Shown in pieces: positions 13,927 through 21,533 of a DNA stretch of 34,322 bases. Under the pieces are notes generated by a model. It was not told the DNA's origin, did not search any database, and saw only the letters and a list, made by a program, of their open reading frames with translations. The stretch comes from Verrucomicrobiota bacterium. Lineage in GTDB: Bacteria; Verrucomicrobiota; Verrucomicrobiia; Chthoniobacterales; UBA10450. The position numbers and the translations under genes were made by a program. Location: the NCBI GenBank assembly GCA_003219465.1, contig QHOX01000171.1, positions 1 through 34,322 of the forward strand. Direction: 5' to 3'. How positions within the stretch are numbered: the first letter of the stretch is position 1; the number at the start of each line of letters is the position of its first letter.

Positions 13927-15279
13927 ATGCAGTTGCGGGTAAAGCGGGCTCCTCGAATCGATCTCGAAATCACCGTACCGGGCGATAAAAGCATTTCGCA
14001 TCGAGCGGTGATTGTCGCCGCTCTCTCCAACGGCGTGTGCACGCTGCGCGGATTTCTTCCCAGCGAAGATTGCATGCACACGGTCAATGCAATGCGCGCT
14101 TTGGGAATCAAGATCGAGCAGCCTGAGGCTACCACGTTGATCATTCACGGAAAAAGGCGGGTACTCACCGCACCTGACAAAGAAATCAATTGCGGTAATT
14201 CGGGCACGACCATGCGGCTTCTCGCGGGTCTGTTGGCAGGACAGAAATTCGAGAGTCGGCTGGTGGCAGACCCAGGGCTGTCGAAACGTCCAATGGACCG
14301 GGTGATCGCCCCGCTTTCTGAGATGGGCGCGAGCGTTGTTGCCGAAGGTCCTGAAGGAACTCCGCCGTTGCGCATCCAAGGTGGCTCGCTGCGTGGAATT
14401 CATTACCGGCCCTCTGTAGCGAGCGCACAGGTGAAAGGTGCATTGCTGCTCGCTGGTCTCTTTGCCAAGGGCAAAACCACAGTCGAAGAACCGGTCCCGA
14501 CGCGAAACCACATGGAGAAGATGCTCAATTATTTCCTGGTGCGCACGACGACCGAAGATGATGGCAGCGTTACGGTTTTCGGAGATCAGCTTCCCGAGTC
14601 GCGGGATTTCGACATTCCGGGTGATATCTCTTCAGCGGCCTTTTGGCTGGTCGCCGCTGGAGCGCAGCGGCGTGGACATCTGCTCATCCGCAACGTCGGT
14701 CTAAACGATACGCGAACGGCGTTGCTGGGCGTGCTGCTCCGGATGGGCGCGCAGGTCCGAGAAGCGGTTGAAGATGTCGAGCAGCTTGAACCGCGCGGCG
14801 TGGTCGAAGTCACGGGTGTCCCGCTTAAAGCAACCGTTATTCAGGGGAAAGAAGTGCCTCAGCTTATCGACGAGCTGCCGATTCTCTCGATCGCAGGCGC
14901 TCTGGCAAGCGGCAAGACAACAATCCGCCATGCAGAGGAACTGCGCGTCAAAGAAAGCGATCGGATTGCGGCGATTGCGCACAATCTCCGTGCCATGGGT
15001 GCGCAAGTGTCGGAGCTGAGTGATGGAGTAGAAATTTATGGACCGGCGCCACTGCACGGTGCGCGCCTGCCGAGCTTTGGCGATCATCGCATCGCGATGG
15101 CCTTTGCCATAGCGGGCCTGTTTGCCGAAGGGGAGACCATCGTCCAAGACGCGGAATGCATTCGTGAATCGTATCCGGGATTTGAAGCGTCGCTTGAGGA
15201 GTTCACCAATCCGAAACGGATGCAGATCAGCACGCCTGTCATCGGCTCGCTCGCTCCGGTGCCAGCAAAGGAAGGCTAG
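13927..15279 (+). CDS. aroA: 3-phosphoshikimate 1-carboxyvinyltransferase (EPSP synthase)
   Basis: The enzyme joins shikimate-3-phosphate and phosphoenolpyruvate in the shikimate pathway. The 450-residue chain has 'VPGDKSISHRAVIVAALS' (about 17-34), 'CGNSGTTMRLLAGLLAG' (about 87-103), 'PGDISSAAFWLVAAGAQ' (about 230-246), 'LRVKESDRIAAIA' (about 339-351) and 'FGDHRIAMAFAIAG' (about 379-392). The GDKSISHR form resembles the class II (CP4-like) branch. The gene begins a same-strand run with cmk and plsC, separated from cmk by 26 nt, so co-transcription is likely. No strong Shine-Dalgarno precedes the ATG. Length and motifs are complete, and no damage is seen. Confidence 0.95.
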   Translation: MQLRVKRAPRIDLEITVPGDKSISHRAVIVAALSNGVCTLRGFLPSEDCMHTVNAMRALGIKIEQPEATTLIIHGKRRVLTAPDKEINCGNSGTTMRLLAGLLAGQKFESRLVADPGLSKRPMDRVIAPLSEMGASVVAEGPEGTPPLRIQGGSLRGIHYRPSVASAQVKGALLLAGLFAKGKTTVEEPVPTRNHMEKMLNYFLVRTTTEDDGSVTVFGDQLPESRDFDIPGDISSAAFWLVAAGAQRRGHLLIRNVGLNDTRTALLGVLLRMGAQVREAVEDVEQLEPRGVVEVTGVPLKATVIQGKEVPQLIDELPILSIAGALASGKTTIRHAEELRVKESDRIAAIAHNLRAMGAQVSELSDGVEIYGPAPLHGARLPSFGDHRIAMAFAIAGLFAEGETIVQDAECIRESYPGFEASLEEFTNPKRMQISTPVIGSLAPVPAKEG

Positions 15280-15305
15280 CGCGTTGCGCCAGGGACGAAG
15301 TAGAC

Positions 15306-16010
15306 ATGGGATCACACGCTTCCCACCGACGCTCGGATCGTGTAATTGCTATTGATGGTCCCGCTGCGTCGGGAAAAAGCAGCGTTGCGCGGGAGCTGGC
15401 CCGGCGGCTCGGTTTTATTTACGTCAACTCGGGCGGATTTTATCGGGCGATCGCCTGGTATCTACTGCGAAAGAACATCCCGCCAGAGGAGGACGATCTC
15501 ATTTCCGCTGCGCTGGATGCAGCGGCACTTACCGGCAACGTTCAAGACAACGAGTCGCGCATTCTGGTGGATGATGTGGACCCCGGCGAGCATTTGCGTG
15601 ATGATCGTGTGAACGAAACCGTCTCTCGCGTCAGCAGATTTCCGCGGGTCCGGAAGATCGTTTCGCAGAAACTCCATGACTGCGCCGACGGCCATGACGT
15701 GGTGATCGAGGGACGAGACATTGGGTCAGTCGTTTTTCCCGATACGCCTTATAAGTTCTATATACACGCTTCGCCTGAGGTGCGTCTAAAGCGTCGTGCC
15801 GCACAAGGCGAGCGCGACGAAATCGCCATGCGGGATCACGATGATGTTTCGCGAGCCGTTTCGCCACTTGTGATCGCGGCAGACGCATACGTGATCGACA
15901 CTTCGCATGTCACGATCGAGCAGGTCGTGAACGAAATCAGCGCGCGACTTGGGCAAATCGGCTTGCCGATTCGCGATCTTCGGATCACAAATCGCGCGCT
16001 CGGTGAATGA
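15306..16010 (+). CDS. cmk: Cytidylate kinase
   Basis: The 234-residue product phosphorylates CMP/dCMP. It has a P-loop 'IDGPAASGKSSVA' (about 15-27), the substrate-binding 'VNSGGFYRAIAWYL' where most CMKs have (D)TGAMYRA, 'EGRDIGSVVFPD' (about 134-145), and the lid/end region 'RRAAQGERDEIAMRDHDDVSRAVSPL' and 'ADAYVIDTS'. Most known functional positions are kept; the DTG to NSG change is a family variant as far as I can tell. The order aroA-cmk-plsC, with cmk and plsC overlapping by 4 nt (ATGA), implies translational coupling. An N-terminal extension of about 12 residues precedes the P-loop domain, so the exact start could be slightly later. Confidence 0.93.
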   Translation: MGSHASHRRSDRVIAIDGPAASGKSSVARELARRLGFIYVNSGGFYRAIAWYLLRKNIPPEEDDLISAALDAAALTGNVQDNESRILVDDVDPGEHLRDDRVNETVSRVSRFPRVRKIVSQKLHDCADGHDVVIEGRDIGSVVFPDTPYKFYIHASPEVRLKRRAAQGERDEIAMRDHDDVSRAVSPLVIAADAYVIDTSHVTIEQVVNEISARLGQIGLPIRDLRITNRALGE

Positions 16011-16621
16011 ATTTCTATTATTGGGTTGGTTATCATTTGTCCCGGCTGGCTGGGCGATTGTTTTTTCGTTTTCGGGTAATTCATCGGGAGCGGATGATTC
16101 AAAGCGGGCCGGTGATTCTCGCAATGAATCACCAGAGCTACCTCGATCCGCCACTGGCCGGGACCACGTGTGATAGAGCAATTTATTTTCTGGCCCGCCG
16201 CACGCTTTTGGACGTGCCGCTGCTGGGTTGGGTTTTGCCAAAGCTGAACGTGATCCCGGTCAATCAAGAAGGCGTCGATCGCAGCGCCATCAAGGCCGTA
16301 ATTCGTGTCTTGCAGGCTCGCAACGGCGTGCTGGTTTTTCCCGAAGGGTCGCGCACGCTCGACGGCAACTTGCAGCCAGCCGAGCCGGGATTGGGTCTTG
16401 TGATTGCAAAAACGCTCGCGCCAGTCGTGCCCCTGCGGATCTTTGGCGCCCATGAAGCGCTGCCGCGCGACGGCGGTCGCGTACGGTGCGTGCCAATTAC
16501 CATCGTCATCGGAGAACCGATCTTCTTCAGCGCAGCCGATATCGAGGCGGGAGGAAAAAATCTGTACGCACAGCTAAGCGACCGCGTCATGAATGCAATC
16601 GCGGCGTTACACCTTGACTGA
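16007..16621 (+). CDS. plsC: 1-acyl-sn-glycerol-3-phosphate acyltransferase (PlsC-like)
   Basis: The 204-residue enzyme transfers an acyl group to lysophosphatidic acid at the membrane in phospholipid synthesis. Acyltransferase motif I is 'NHQSYLD' (NHX4D, about 41-47), a middle motif reads 'IPVNQEGVDR', and motif III is 'VFPEGSRTLDG' (about 114-124), followed by 'VVPLRIFGAHEALPR'. The N-terminus 'FYYWVGYHLSRLAGRLFFRF' is hydrophobic and aromatic and likely sits at the membrane. The start codon overlaps the cmk stop by 4 nt. Length is compact but normal for the family. Confidence 0.9.
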   Translation: MNFYYWVGYHLSRLAGRLFFRFRVIHRERMIQSGPVILAMNHQSYLDPPLAGTTCDRAIYFLARRTLLDVPLLGWVLPKLNVIPVNQEGVDRSAIKAVIRVLQARNGVLVFPEGSRTLDGNLQPAEPGLGLVIAKTLAPVVPLRIFGAHEALPRDGGRVRCVPITIVIGEPIFFSAADIEAGGKNLYAQLSDRVMNAIAALHLD

Positions 16622-16670
16622 AGTACATTGGCCCGCTTGCGATCGCGATCTTCACTTGGATAGTGGGGGC

Positions 16671-16871
16671 GTGAATTTGCCAGAAACGACGGCTGAAAAA
16701 TCCGAACCGCCCCGCGTTTCGAAAACCGCTGCTATGTTGATGCTGATTATCATTGTTTGTCTGGCGATGTTGGCTGTTTTTGCCAATTTCCAGCGATTTC
16801 AGCGTGGCGACGTCGAATCGGTCGTAGTTAGACCGGCAGCTTGGCCTACCCCACGCACGCAAGAGCGTTAA
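16671..16871 (+). CDS. Small single-pass membrane protein
   Basis: I choose the GTG at 16671, which follows a purine-rich 'agtgggggc', over the longer ORF-track start that overlaps the plsC end. The 66-residue product has a polar N-terminus (NLPETTAEKSEPPRVSK), one transmembrane segment (AAMLMLIIIVCLAMLAVFA) and a basic/polar tail. I do not recognise a family. It lies 50 nt after plsC and before a lipoprotein on the same strand, so it may be the distal part of the aroA-cmk-plsC transcript. Confidence 0.5.
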   Translation: MNLPETTAEKSEPPRVSKTAAMLMLIIIVCLAMLAVFANFQRFQRGDVESVVVRPAAWPTPRTQER

Positions 16872-16938
16872 GTTTCGTTTGACAGACTCAAGCCCGCCGT
16901 TTTCTTCGTTCACCAAACAAACAGAATCCGCGACTGAT

Positions 16939-17376
16939 ATGAAAAAAGTTTTTGTCCTGTCCTTACTGATTCCTTTTGCGCTGGGTTGCTCGTGCCAAAA
17001 ACGAGATGCCACGGCTGAACAACAACTCGCTCAACGGAAAGCGGATCTGGACGCTCGCGAGAAGGCACTAGACCAACGGGAGAAAGCCTTGGCTGACCGG
17101 GAGAAATTGGCCGCGAAGCCGAGAGTTCCCACGGTTCCCCGGGTAGTTCCCGCGGAGCCTCAGCGAAGCGTCCCCCCTGAGCTTCAGGGCCTGATTGCAG
17201 ACCCTTCGCAGTCAAGAGGTGATCGAGAACAACGAATCCAGGAGCGCCTCGCTGAAAGGCAGCGCAAGTTGGACGAGTTACAAAAAATGAGGGCGGCTCG
17301 GGCGCGGCCACGTCCCCAAGCAACAGCTCCCGCCACAGAAGCTGCTTCGCCGGCTCCATCGCCGACGCCAGAGTAA
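16939..17376 (+). CDS. Lipoprotein with charged coiled coil
   Basis: From the ATG at 16939 the product opens with MKKVFVLSLLIPFALGCSC, a signal peptide with lipobox LGC (Cys at about 17); the longer ORF-track start lacks this logic. The mature protein has a heptad-like region 'KADLDAREKALDQREKALADREK' (about 35-57), a proline-rich connector and a second helical segment 'QRIQERLAERQRKLDELQKMRAARARP'. The 145-residue protein is probably an envelope-anchored structural or tethering protein. Family is unrecognised. It converges on the exonuclease-ligase gene with only 21 nt between stops. Confidence 0.65.
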   Translation: MKKVFVLSLLIPFALGCSCQKRDATAEQQLAQRKADLDAREKALDQREKALADREKLAAKPRVPTVPRVVPAEPQRSVPPELQGLIADPSQSRGDREQRIQERLAERQRKLDELQKMRAARARPRPQATAPATEAASPAPSPTPE

Positions 17377-17397
17377 ATCTGCGGCGTTCGCTAGGCT

Positions 17398-20199
17398 TTA
17401 ATTGTCCGGTGAGCTTGAATGCCTCGCAAGCTCGCGCGCGTACTCAAGTGTGTCGATGGAACGAACGTCTTTGTCGCGTCGAATCGTCTTGATTCTTGGG
17501 AAACGCAGAGCCAGTCCACTGGCGTGACGTGTGCTGGGCTGGATTGAATTGAAAGCCACTTCGAGCACCACATCCGGTTTCACGGTGCGATACCGGCCAT
17601 GATCAGCGATTGTGTTCTGCTTAAAGTGCTCCGTTAATTCCGCAATCTCCGCGTCGGTCAATCCGCTGTAGGCTTTACCAATCGGCAAGAGTTCGCCGGT
17701 CCTGTCATCGCGCACGGCGAAGGTATAATCGCTTAGCACGTGGTTGCGTTTGCCGTGGCCAAGCTCCGCCGCCACCACCACCACATCTAGCGTCGCCAAC
17801 TCGCGCTTGAGTTTAAACCAGAACATGCCGCGACTGCCCGGCAAATAGAAGCTTTCCGGGTCTTTGATCATCAAACCTTCATTCAAGCGCTGGCGCGCAT
17901 CTTGGAAAATTTGTTCTATCTCTTTTGCAGAACGCGCTGGCGTTACTTTCGCCTTTTGGAATTGTGGCGGTAGTACAAGTCCACCGAGTTGTTCCCGCCG
18001 TTCGCGCAAGGGAGTTCTCAAAAGCGAGCGCCCATTCATCCAGAGAAGATCGAAAATTACAAACGCGACCGGAACATCCGCTGCCGCTCCTGGAAACAGG
18101 TCTACATTCTCGTCCTTGCGCCCGAGCCGTTTTTGCAAATCAAAAAACGTCAGTCGCCGACCTTCCGCAAAAGCGATGATTTCACCGTCCGCAATCAGCT
18201 CCTGGTCGAATTTCACGGCTTGTTCGGCGAGCTCTGGGAATTGACGGGTAATTCGCCTTAAATCGCGCGAGAAAATTTCCACCCTGTTTCTGCTGCGATG
18301 AAGCTGTGCGCGAATGCCGTCGAATTTGTCCTCAACATACACCGTAGCCGCAATCGATGATCCCGGTTCGTTGCGGTCATCGCCAGTGGCTGCAATAAAG
18401 CGGCCCCAGACAGCATCTGCGGATGGTTCGGGAGTGGCGAGCATGCATTTAATGGGACGAAACATCGATAGCTCGGCTTTGTGAAGTTCTTTTCGTGAAG
18501 CGAGTAGCGCGGTTTGACCGATGTCGCCGAACAACATGTTCGCCCGCTTCACCTCGTCGAGGGGAACATCGAATGCCATGGCGATGCTTTCCTCCACTAA
18601 CCCCTCGTGCAATCCGATTCGCAGCTCGCCGGTCAAAATCTTGACGACGTACTCGCCTTCGCGCGCGGACAAGATCGAAAATCGCTCTTGCAGCAGCTTT
18701 GTCTTTGCGATCGGACCGCGGGCGCGGTGAAGGTTTTGGAACAACTCGGCCGATTCGAGAATGCTGAATGGCTGAGGCGCTGTTCGCCCATCGAGAACCT
18801 CGAATGCAGTTTTGCCAGCATCGCCGTGTCTGTCCGCAACGCGATGAAATTCGCCATCGCCGATGTTGGTTGCGTCCTGTAGCACGCGAAAGATTATGGC
18901 CCATCCGACCTGCAATATGCGCGGATCGCTTTGAGCAAATGCCCTTCCGGTGAAATACGTAGTGACAATCGGAAGCTGGTCGTTTGTTAGGCCGCGCAGG
19001 TAATCGGACAGCAATCGAATCTTCTCCAATTTTGCCGCAGTCGCAGCGATGGCGTTACCGACATTCGCGAAGTCCAGAAATTCAGATTGCCCCCTCCACT
19101 CGTTCGGAGGTCGTCCCGCGGCGGAATTCTTCGGCAGAGATTGCAGCGTGAACTCCCGGCGTCCGAAGTGCAGTTCCATTTGGTTGTGTTCACTCAGCGC
19201 CCAAGCTTCGATGCCGCGCGCGCGAAGATCCGAGGCAAAAGCTGCGGCGAAGCCGTGCAGCGTCAACACCCGGCGCGGCTGCACCAAGTCGACATACCGA
19301 AGCAAATCGTCGTAATCTGCGTGATCCGACAGAGGAAATGCCGCGTCTACCTGGTAGCGATAAACCGCATCAGAATCGACGGCCCATCCACTGATCAGCG
19401 CCACACGTTTTCGCGGGATTTTCTCCAGCATCTGCGAGCGGTTTGCGCTCGGTGGACAGATCAAGACCTTCCCCGCGACGTCGTTCCCGTTGTACCGCAT
19501 GTATTTGCAAAAGGATTGGCCGAACTGTTCGTAAATACGGGTCATCCGATAAACCGAGCCATGCAGCATCGGGGTTAAGCCGGCACCCTCGAGGGAACAG
19601 AGGATTTCCTGCGCTTTGCCTAACGAATAGCCCAGCAATATCGGCACCTCACCGGCGTCAATCGTCTCGCTGCAAAAAGCGACCATCATATCGACGACCT
19701 GTTTGGTTGGCGGAAAGCGGTAGCGCGGAAGGCCGAATGTTGTCTCCATGACAAGGGTATCGGCCTGACGCCACTCTGCTTGTTCGGCGGATTTCCCGGG
19801 CCGCAGTTTGAAATCACCTGTGTAGAGTACCGTCTCGTCGCTGGCGAAAAGAAGACATTGCGCTGAACCGAAGATGTGCCCAGCAGGTAGCAACATCAGT
19901 TCGAGGCCGCGAATAGATCGCTTTTCCCCAAAAGGCAGAGGATGCTCGATTCGCGAACTCGGCAGACAGACTTGCATCAGGTGCGCTGTGCGCTCGGACA
20001 CGACGACCTCCTTGTGTGGTGCAATGTGGTCGCTGTGCGCGTGCGAAACGAACGCGACACGTTTTGCGTCCCATGGATCCAGCCAGAAATCCTGTTGCGG
20101 CAGGTAAACGCCGCGCTCGTAGCGAACCTCAATCACGCGAAAAATTACGTCTAAATCCGCTTGAGTTCCATGGCGCTCCGTGGCGTCAATGCGACTCAT
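17398..20199 (-). CDS. Fusion of ligase-associated metallo-beta-lactamase exonuclease and ATP-dependent DNA ligase
   Basis: One chain of about 933 residues carries two enzymes. The first, about residues 25-385, is a metallo-beta-lactamase/beta-CASP nuclease with 'SHAHSDH' (His53, His55, Asp57, His58), 'LPAGHIFGSAQ', 'LYTGDFKLR', 'GYSLGKAQE' and 'PLSDHADYDDLLRYV'. It resembles the ligase-associated exonuclease (TIGR04122). The second, about 400-930, is an ATP-dependent DNA ligase: an N-terminal helical domain, then nucleotidyl-lysine motif 'EDKFDGIRAQLH' (Lys625), 'ADGEIIAF', 'FVIFDLLWMNG', 'EGLMIKDPESFY', 'WFKLKRE' and an OB-fold end. In many bacteria these are separate neighbouring genes working with an Lhr-type helicase in DNA repair. 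The start is uncertain: ATG 20199, or GTG 20136 just before 'IEVRYERGVYLP'. Confidence 0.88.
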   Translation of the reverse strand: MSRIDATERHGTQADLDVIFRVIEVRYERGVYLPQQDFWLDPWDAKRVAFVSHAHSDHIAPHKEVVVSERTAHLMQVCLPSSRIEHPLPFGEKRSIRGLELMLLPAGHIFGSAQCLLFASDETVLYTGDFKLRPGKSAEQAEWRQADTLVMETTFGLPRYRFPPTKQVVDMMVAFCSETIDAGEVPILLGYSLGKAQEILCSLEGAGLTPMLHGSVYRMTRIYEQFGQSFCKYMRYNGNDVAGKVLICPPSANRSQMLEKIPRKRVALISGWAVDSDAVYRYQVDAAFPLSDHADYDDLLRYVDLVQPRRVLTLHGFAAAFASDLRARGIEAWALSEHNQMELHFGRREFTLQSLPKNSAAGRPPNEWRGQSEFLDFANVGNAIAATAAKLEKIRLLSDYLRGLTNDQLPIVTTYFTGRAFAQSDPRILQVGWAIIFRVLQDATNIGDGEFHRVADRHGDAGKTAFEVLDGRTAPQPFSILESAELFQNLHRARGPIAKTKLLQERFSILSAREGEYVVKILTGELRIGLHEGLVEESIAMAFDVPLDEVKRANMLFGDIGQTALLASRKELHKAELSMFRPIKCMLATPEPSADAVWGRFIAATGDDRNEPGSSIAATVYVEDKFDGIRAQLHRSRNRVEIFSRDLRRITRQFPELAEQAVKFDQELIADGEIIAFAEGRRLTFFDLQKRLGRKDENVDLFPGAAADVPVAFVIFDLLWMNGRSLLRTPLRERREQLGGLVLPPQFQKAKVTPARSAKEIEQIFQDARQRLNEGLMIKDPESFYLPGSRGMFWFKLKRELATLDVVVVAAELGHGKRNHVLSDYTFAVRDDRTGELLPIGKAYSGLTDAEIAELTEHFKQNTIADHGRYRTVKPDVVLEVAFNSIQPSTRHASGLALRFPRIKTIRRDKDVRSIDTLEYARELARHSSSPDN
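20161..20195. repeat. Short repetitive phrase near the exonuclease-ligase start
   Basis: The phrase 'ttgagttccatggcgctccgtggcgtcaatgcg' has the quasi-repeated style of the other intergenic elements. It lies between the two candidate start codons of the fusion gene, and this is one reason to consider the GTG at 20136 as the true start. Confidence 0.25.
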
Positions 20200-20245
20200 A
20201 CGTTGCGCGTTGACACCTGCTTGAAGAGACCGCTTTATTATAGAA

Positions 20246-20836
20246 ATGAGGTTTGCCGCCGCAGTTTTCGTTTTGAGCTTTCTGACTGTTTCCGCTCCCG
20301 GCAAGGGCGCCCGGGAAGAACCGAAGGTGGTCGAAAAAGTGACGCCGCTCCCAGTGGCTTTGGACAAAGACTTCGAGTTTCGTAAAACCAAACTCTTCTT
20401 CTTGAGTGAGAAAGCGCCAAAGGCCAGCGAACGGGCGCGCGGAACGACGAGCAGCCTTGGCGCGAAGTCAAATTCGCCGAACCAGAAAACTGCTACGCTT
20501 CAGGACGCTCCCATCACTTTTGAAAGGCAATACCGACTCTACGGCGCGGTGACCGCGCTAGATCGGCGCCAGCGTTTTGGCGATTACTTCGATTTCTTTT
20601 GGCGTGCTAAACGCCGCTCGGATGTCACCGTGCGTCTGGAGTATCACCAGGAAAAATTGCACGAGCACGTCCAGGCGCAGGAGATCACATACAGAAACGT
20701 GCGCGGCACTCATAAGACGGAATTCAAGGTGACCGGAGACGATTACTTTGATGATGGCCGCGTGATTGCGTGGCGATGTCTGCTAATCGCGAGCGGTCGA
20801 ATCGTGGCGGAAAACCGCTCGTTTCTGTGGGAGTAA
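20246..20836 (+). CDS. Secreted hypothetical protein
   Basis: The 196-residue product begins MRFAAAVFVLSFLTVSAPGKGA, a plausible signal peptide with cleavage around 'SAPGKGA'. A polar low-complexity stretch (about 60-90) precedes a compact C-terminal domain: 'FERQYRLYGAVTALDRRQRFGDYFDFFWRAKRRSDVTVRLEY', 'AQEITYRNVRGTHKTEFKVTGDDYFDDGRVIAWRCLL' and 'IVAENRSFLWE'. The alternating hydrophobic pattern suggests a beta-sandwich. I do not recognise a family. It is divergent from the exonuclease-ligase gene and shares a short (46-nt) promoter space with it. Confidence 0.65.
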   Translation: MRFAAAVFVLSFLTVSAPGKGAREEPKVVEKVTPLPVALDKDFEFRKTKLFFLSEKAPKASERARGTTSSLGAKSNSPNQKTATLQDAPITFERQYRLYGAVTALDRRQRFGDYFDFFWRAKRRSDVTVRLEYHQEKLHEHVQAQEITYRNVRGTHKTEFKVTGDDYFDDGRVIAWRCLLIASGRIVAENRSFLWE

Positions 20837-20959
20837 ACTGCCGCAGGGGCGCGTCCTCGATTCTGTCGCTCTGAAGCCGTGTACGTTGGCCGCGATGCGG
20901 CTCTTTAACAGTTGCGTTGCGAATCAGTTTATGGGGGATTTTCTAACCGCCGGCGAGGT

Positions 20960-20989
20960 TTGACAGCGTGCCTTGCGGGCTGGTATCGT
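20960..20989 (+). promoter_or_regulatory. Sigma70-like promoter for the STAS-SpoIIE genes
   Basis: TTGACA (20960-20965), an 18-nt spacer, and TATCGT (20984-20989) form a good -35 and a fair -10. Transcription would begin near 20996, just before the GTG at 21004, which has AGAG in front. That is the main reason I prefer GTG 21004 to the ORF-track start at 20968, which lies inside the promoter. Confidence 0.45.
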
Positions 20990-21003
20990 TTCAAAGAGTA
21001 ACT

Positions 21004-21519
21004 GTGGACTCGTCTATTCAAGTTGGGGTAAGAGGGCCGACCGTATGGGTGAAAGTGGAGGGAAAAGGCAGTTTCCTCAATAGCGGTAACCTCAAGGAGT
21101 TCGCGCGCGAAATGTTGGACCGCGGGTACCGCGAATTTGTGATGGACTTGGGGGATTGCGCCATGATGGATTCCACGTTCATGGGAACGATGGCCAGCGT
21201 GGCGCTGCGGCTGAAGGAACTCGGACACGGCCATCTTCACATTGTTCATTGCGGCAATCGCAGTCAGCAACTCCTTTCCGGGCTCGGATTGGATCAGATA
21301 TTCGATATCCACACCGATGGGACCGGTGCACCTGAATGTGATGCCCTTGAACAAGCCTCCAGAAGCCAGACACTAGATTCCCGAAAAAAGGAGCAGGCAG
21401 AAACCATGCTCGAAGCGCACGAAGCACTTTGCGAGGCAGTGCCCGAAAATATCTTTCGCTTTAAGGACGTTCTCGACTTCCTAAGACAAGATCTTCATCA
21501 CGAGACGTCTTCGAAGTAA
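21004..21519 (+). CDS. STAS-domain anti-sigma-factor antagonist
   Basis: The product (171 residues from GTG 21004) contains a STAS domain at about 5-110: 'VWVKVEGKGSFLNSGNLKEFARE', 'EFVMDLGDCAMMDSTFMGTMASVALRLKELG' with the phosphorylatable serine of the DS(T) motif, and 'LHIVHCGNRSQQLLSGLGLDQIF'. The tail (about 120-171) is charged and helical ('LEAHEALCEAVPEN', 'FKDVLDFLRQDL') and is longer than in typical SpoIIAA/RsbV proteins. It would be phosphorylated by a serine kinase and dephosphorylated by a SpoIIE phosphatase, such as the one encoded 14 nt downstream. No RsbW-type kinase is in the window. Confidence 0.85.
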   Translation: MDSSIQVGVRGPTVWVKVEGKGSFLNSGNLKEFAREMLDRGYREFVMDLGDCAMMDSTFMGTMASVALRLKELGHGHLHIVHCGNRSQQLLSGLGLDQIFDIHTDGTGAPECDALEQASRSQTLDSRKKEQAETMLEAHEALCEAVPENIFRFKDVLDFLRQDLHHETSSK

Positions 21520-21533
21520 GCTGGCCTCGCGCA

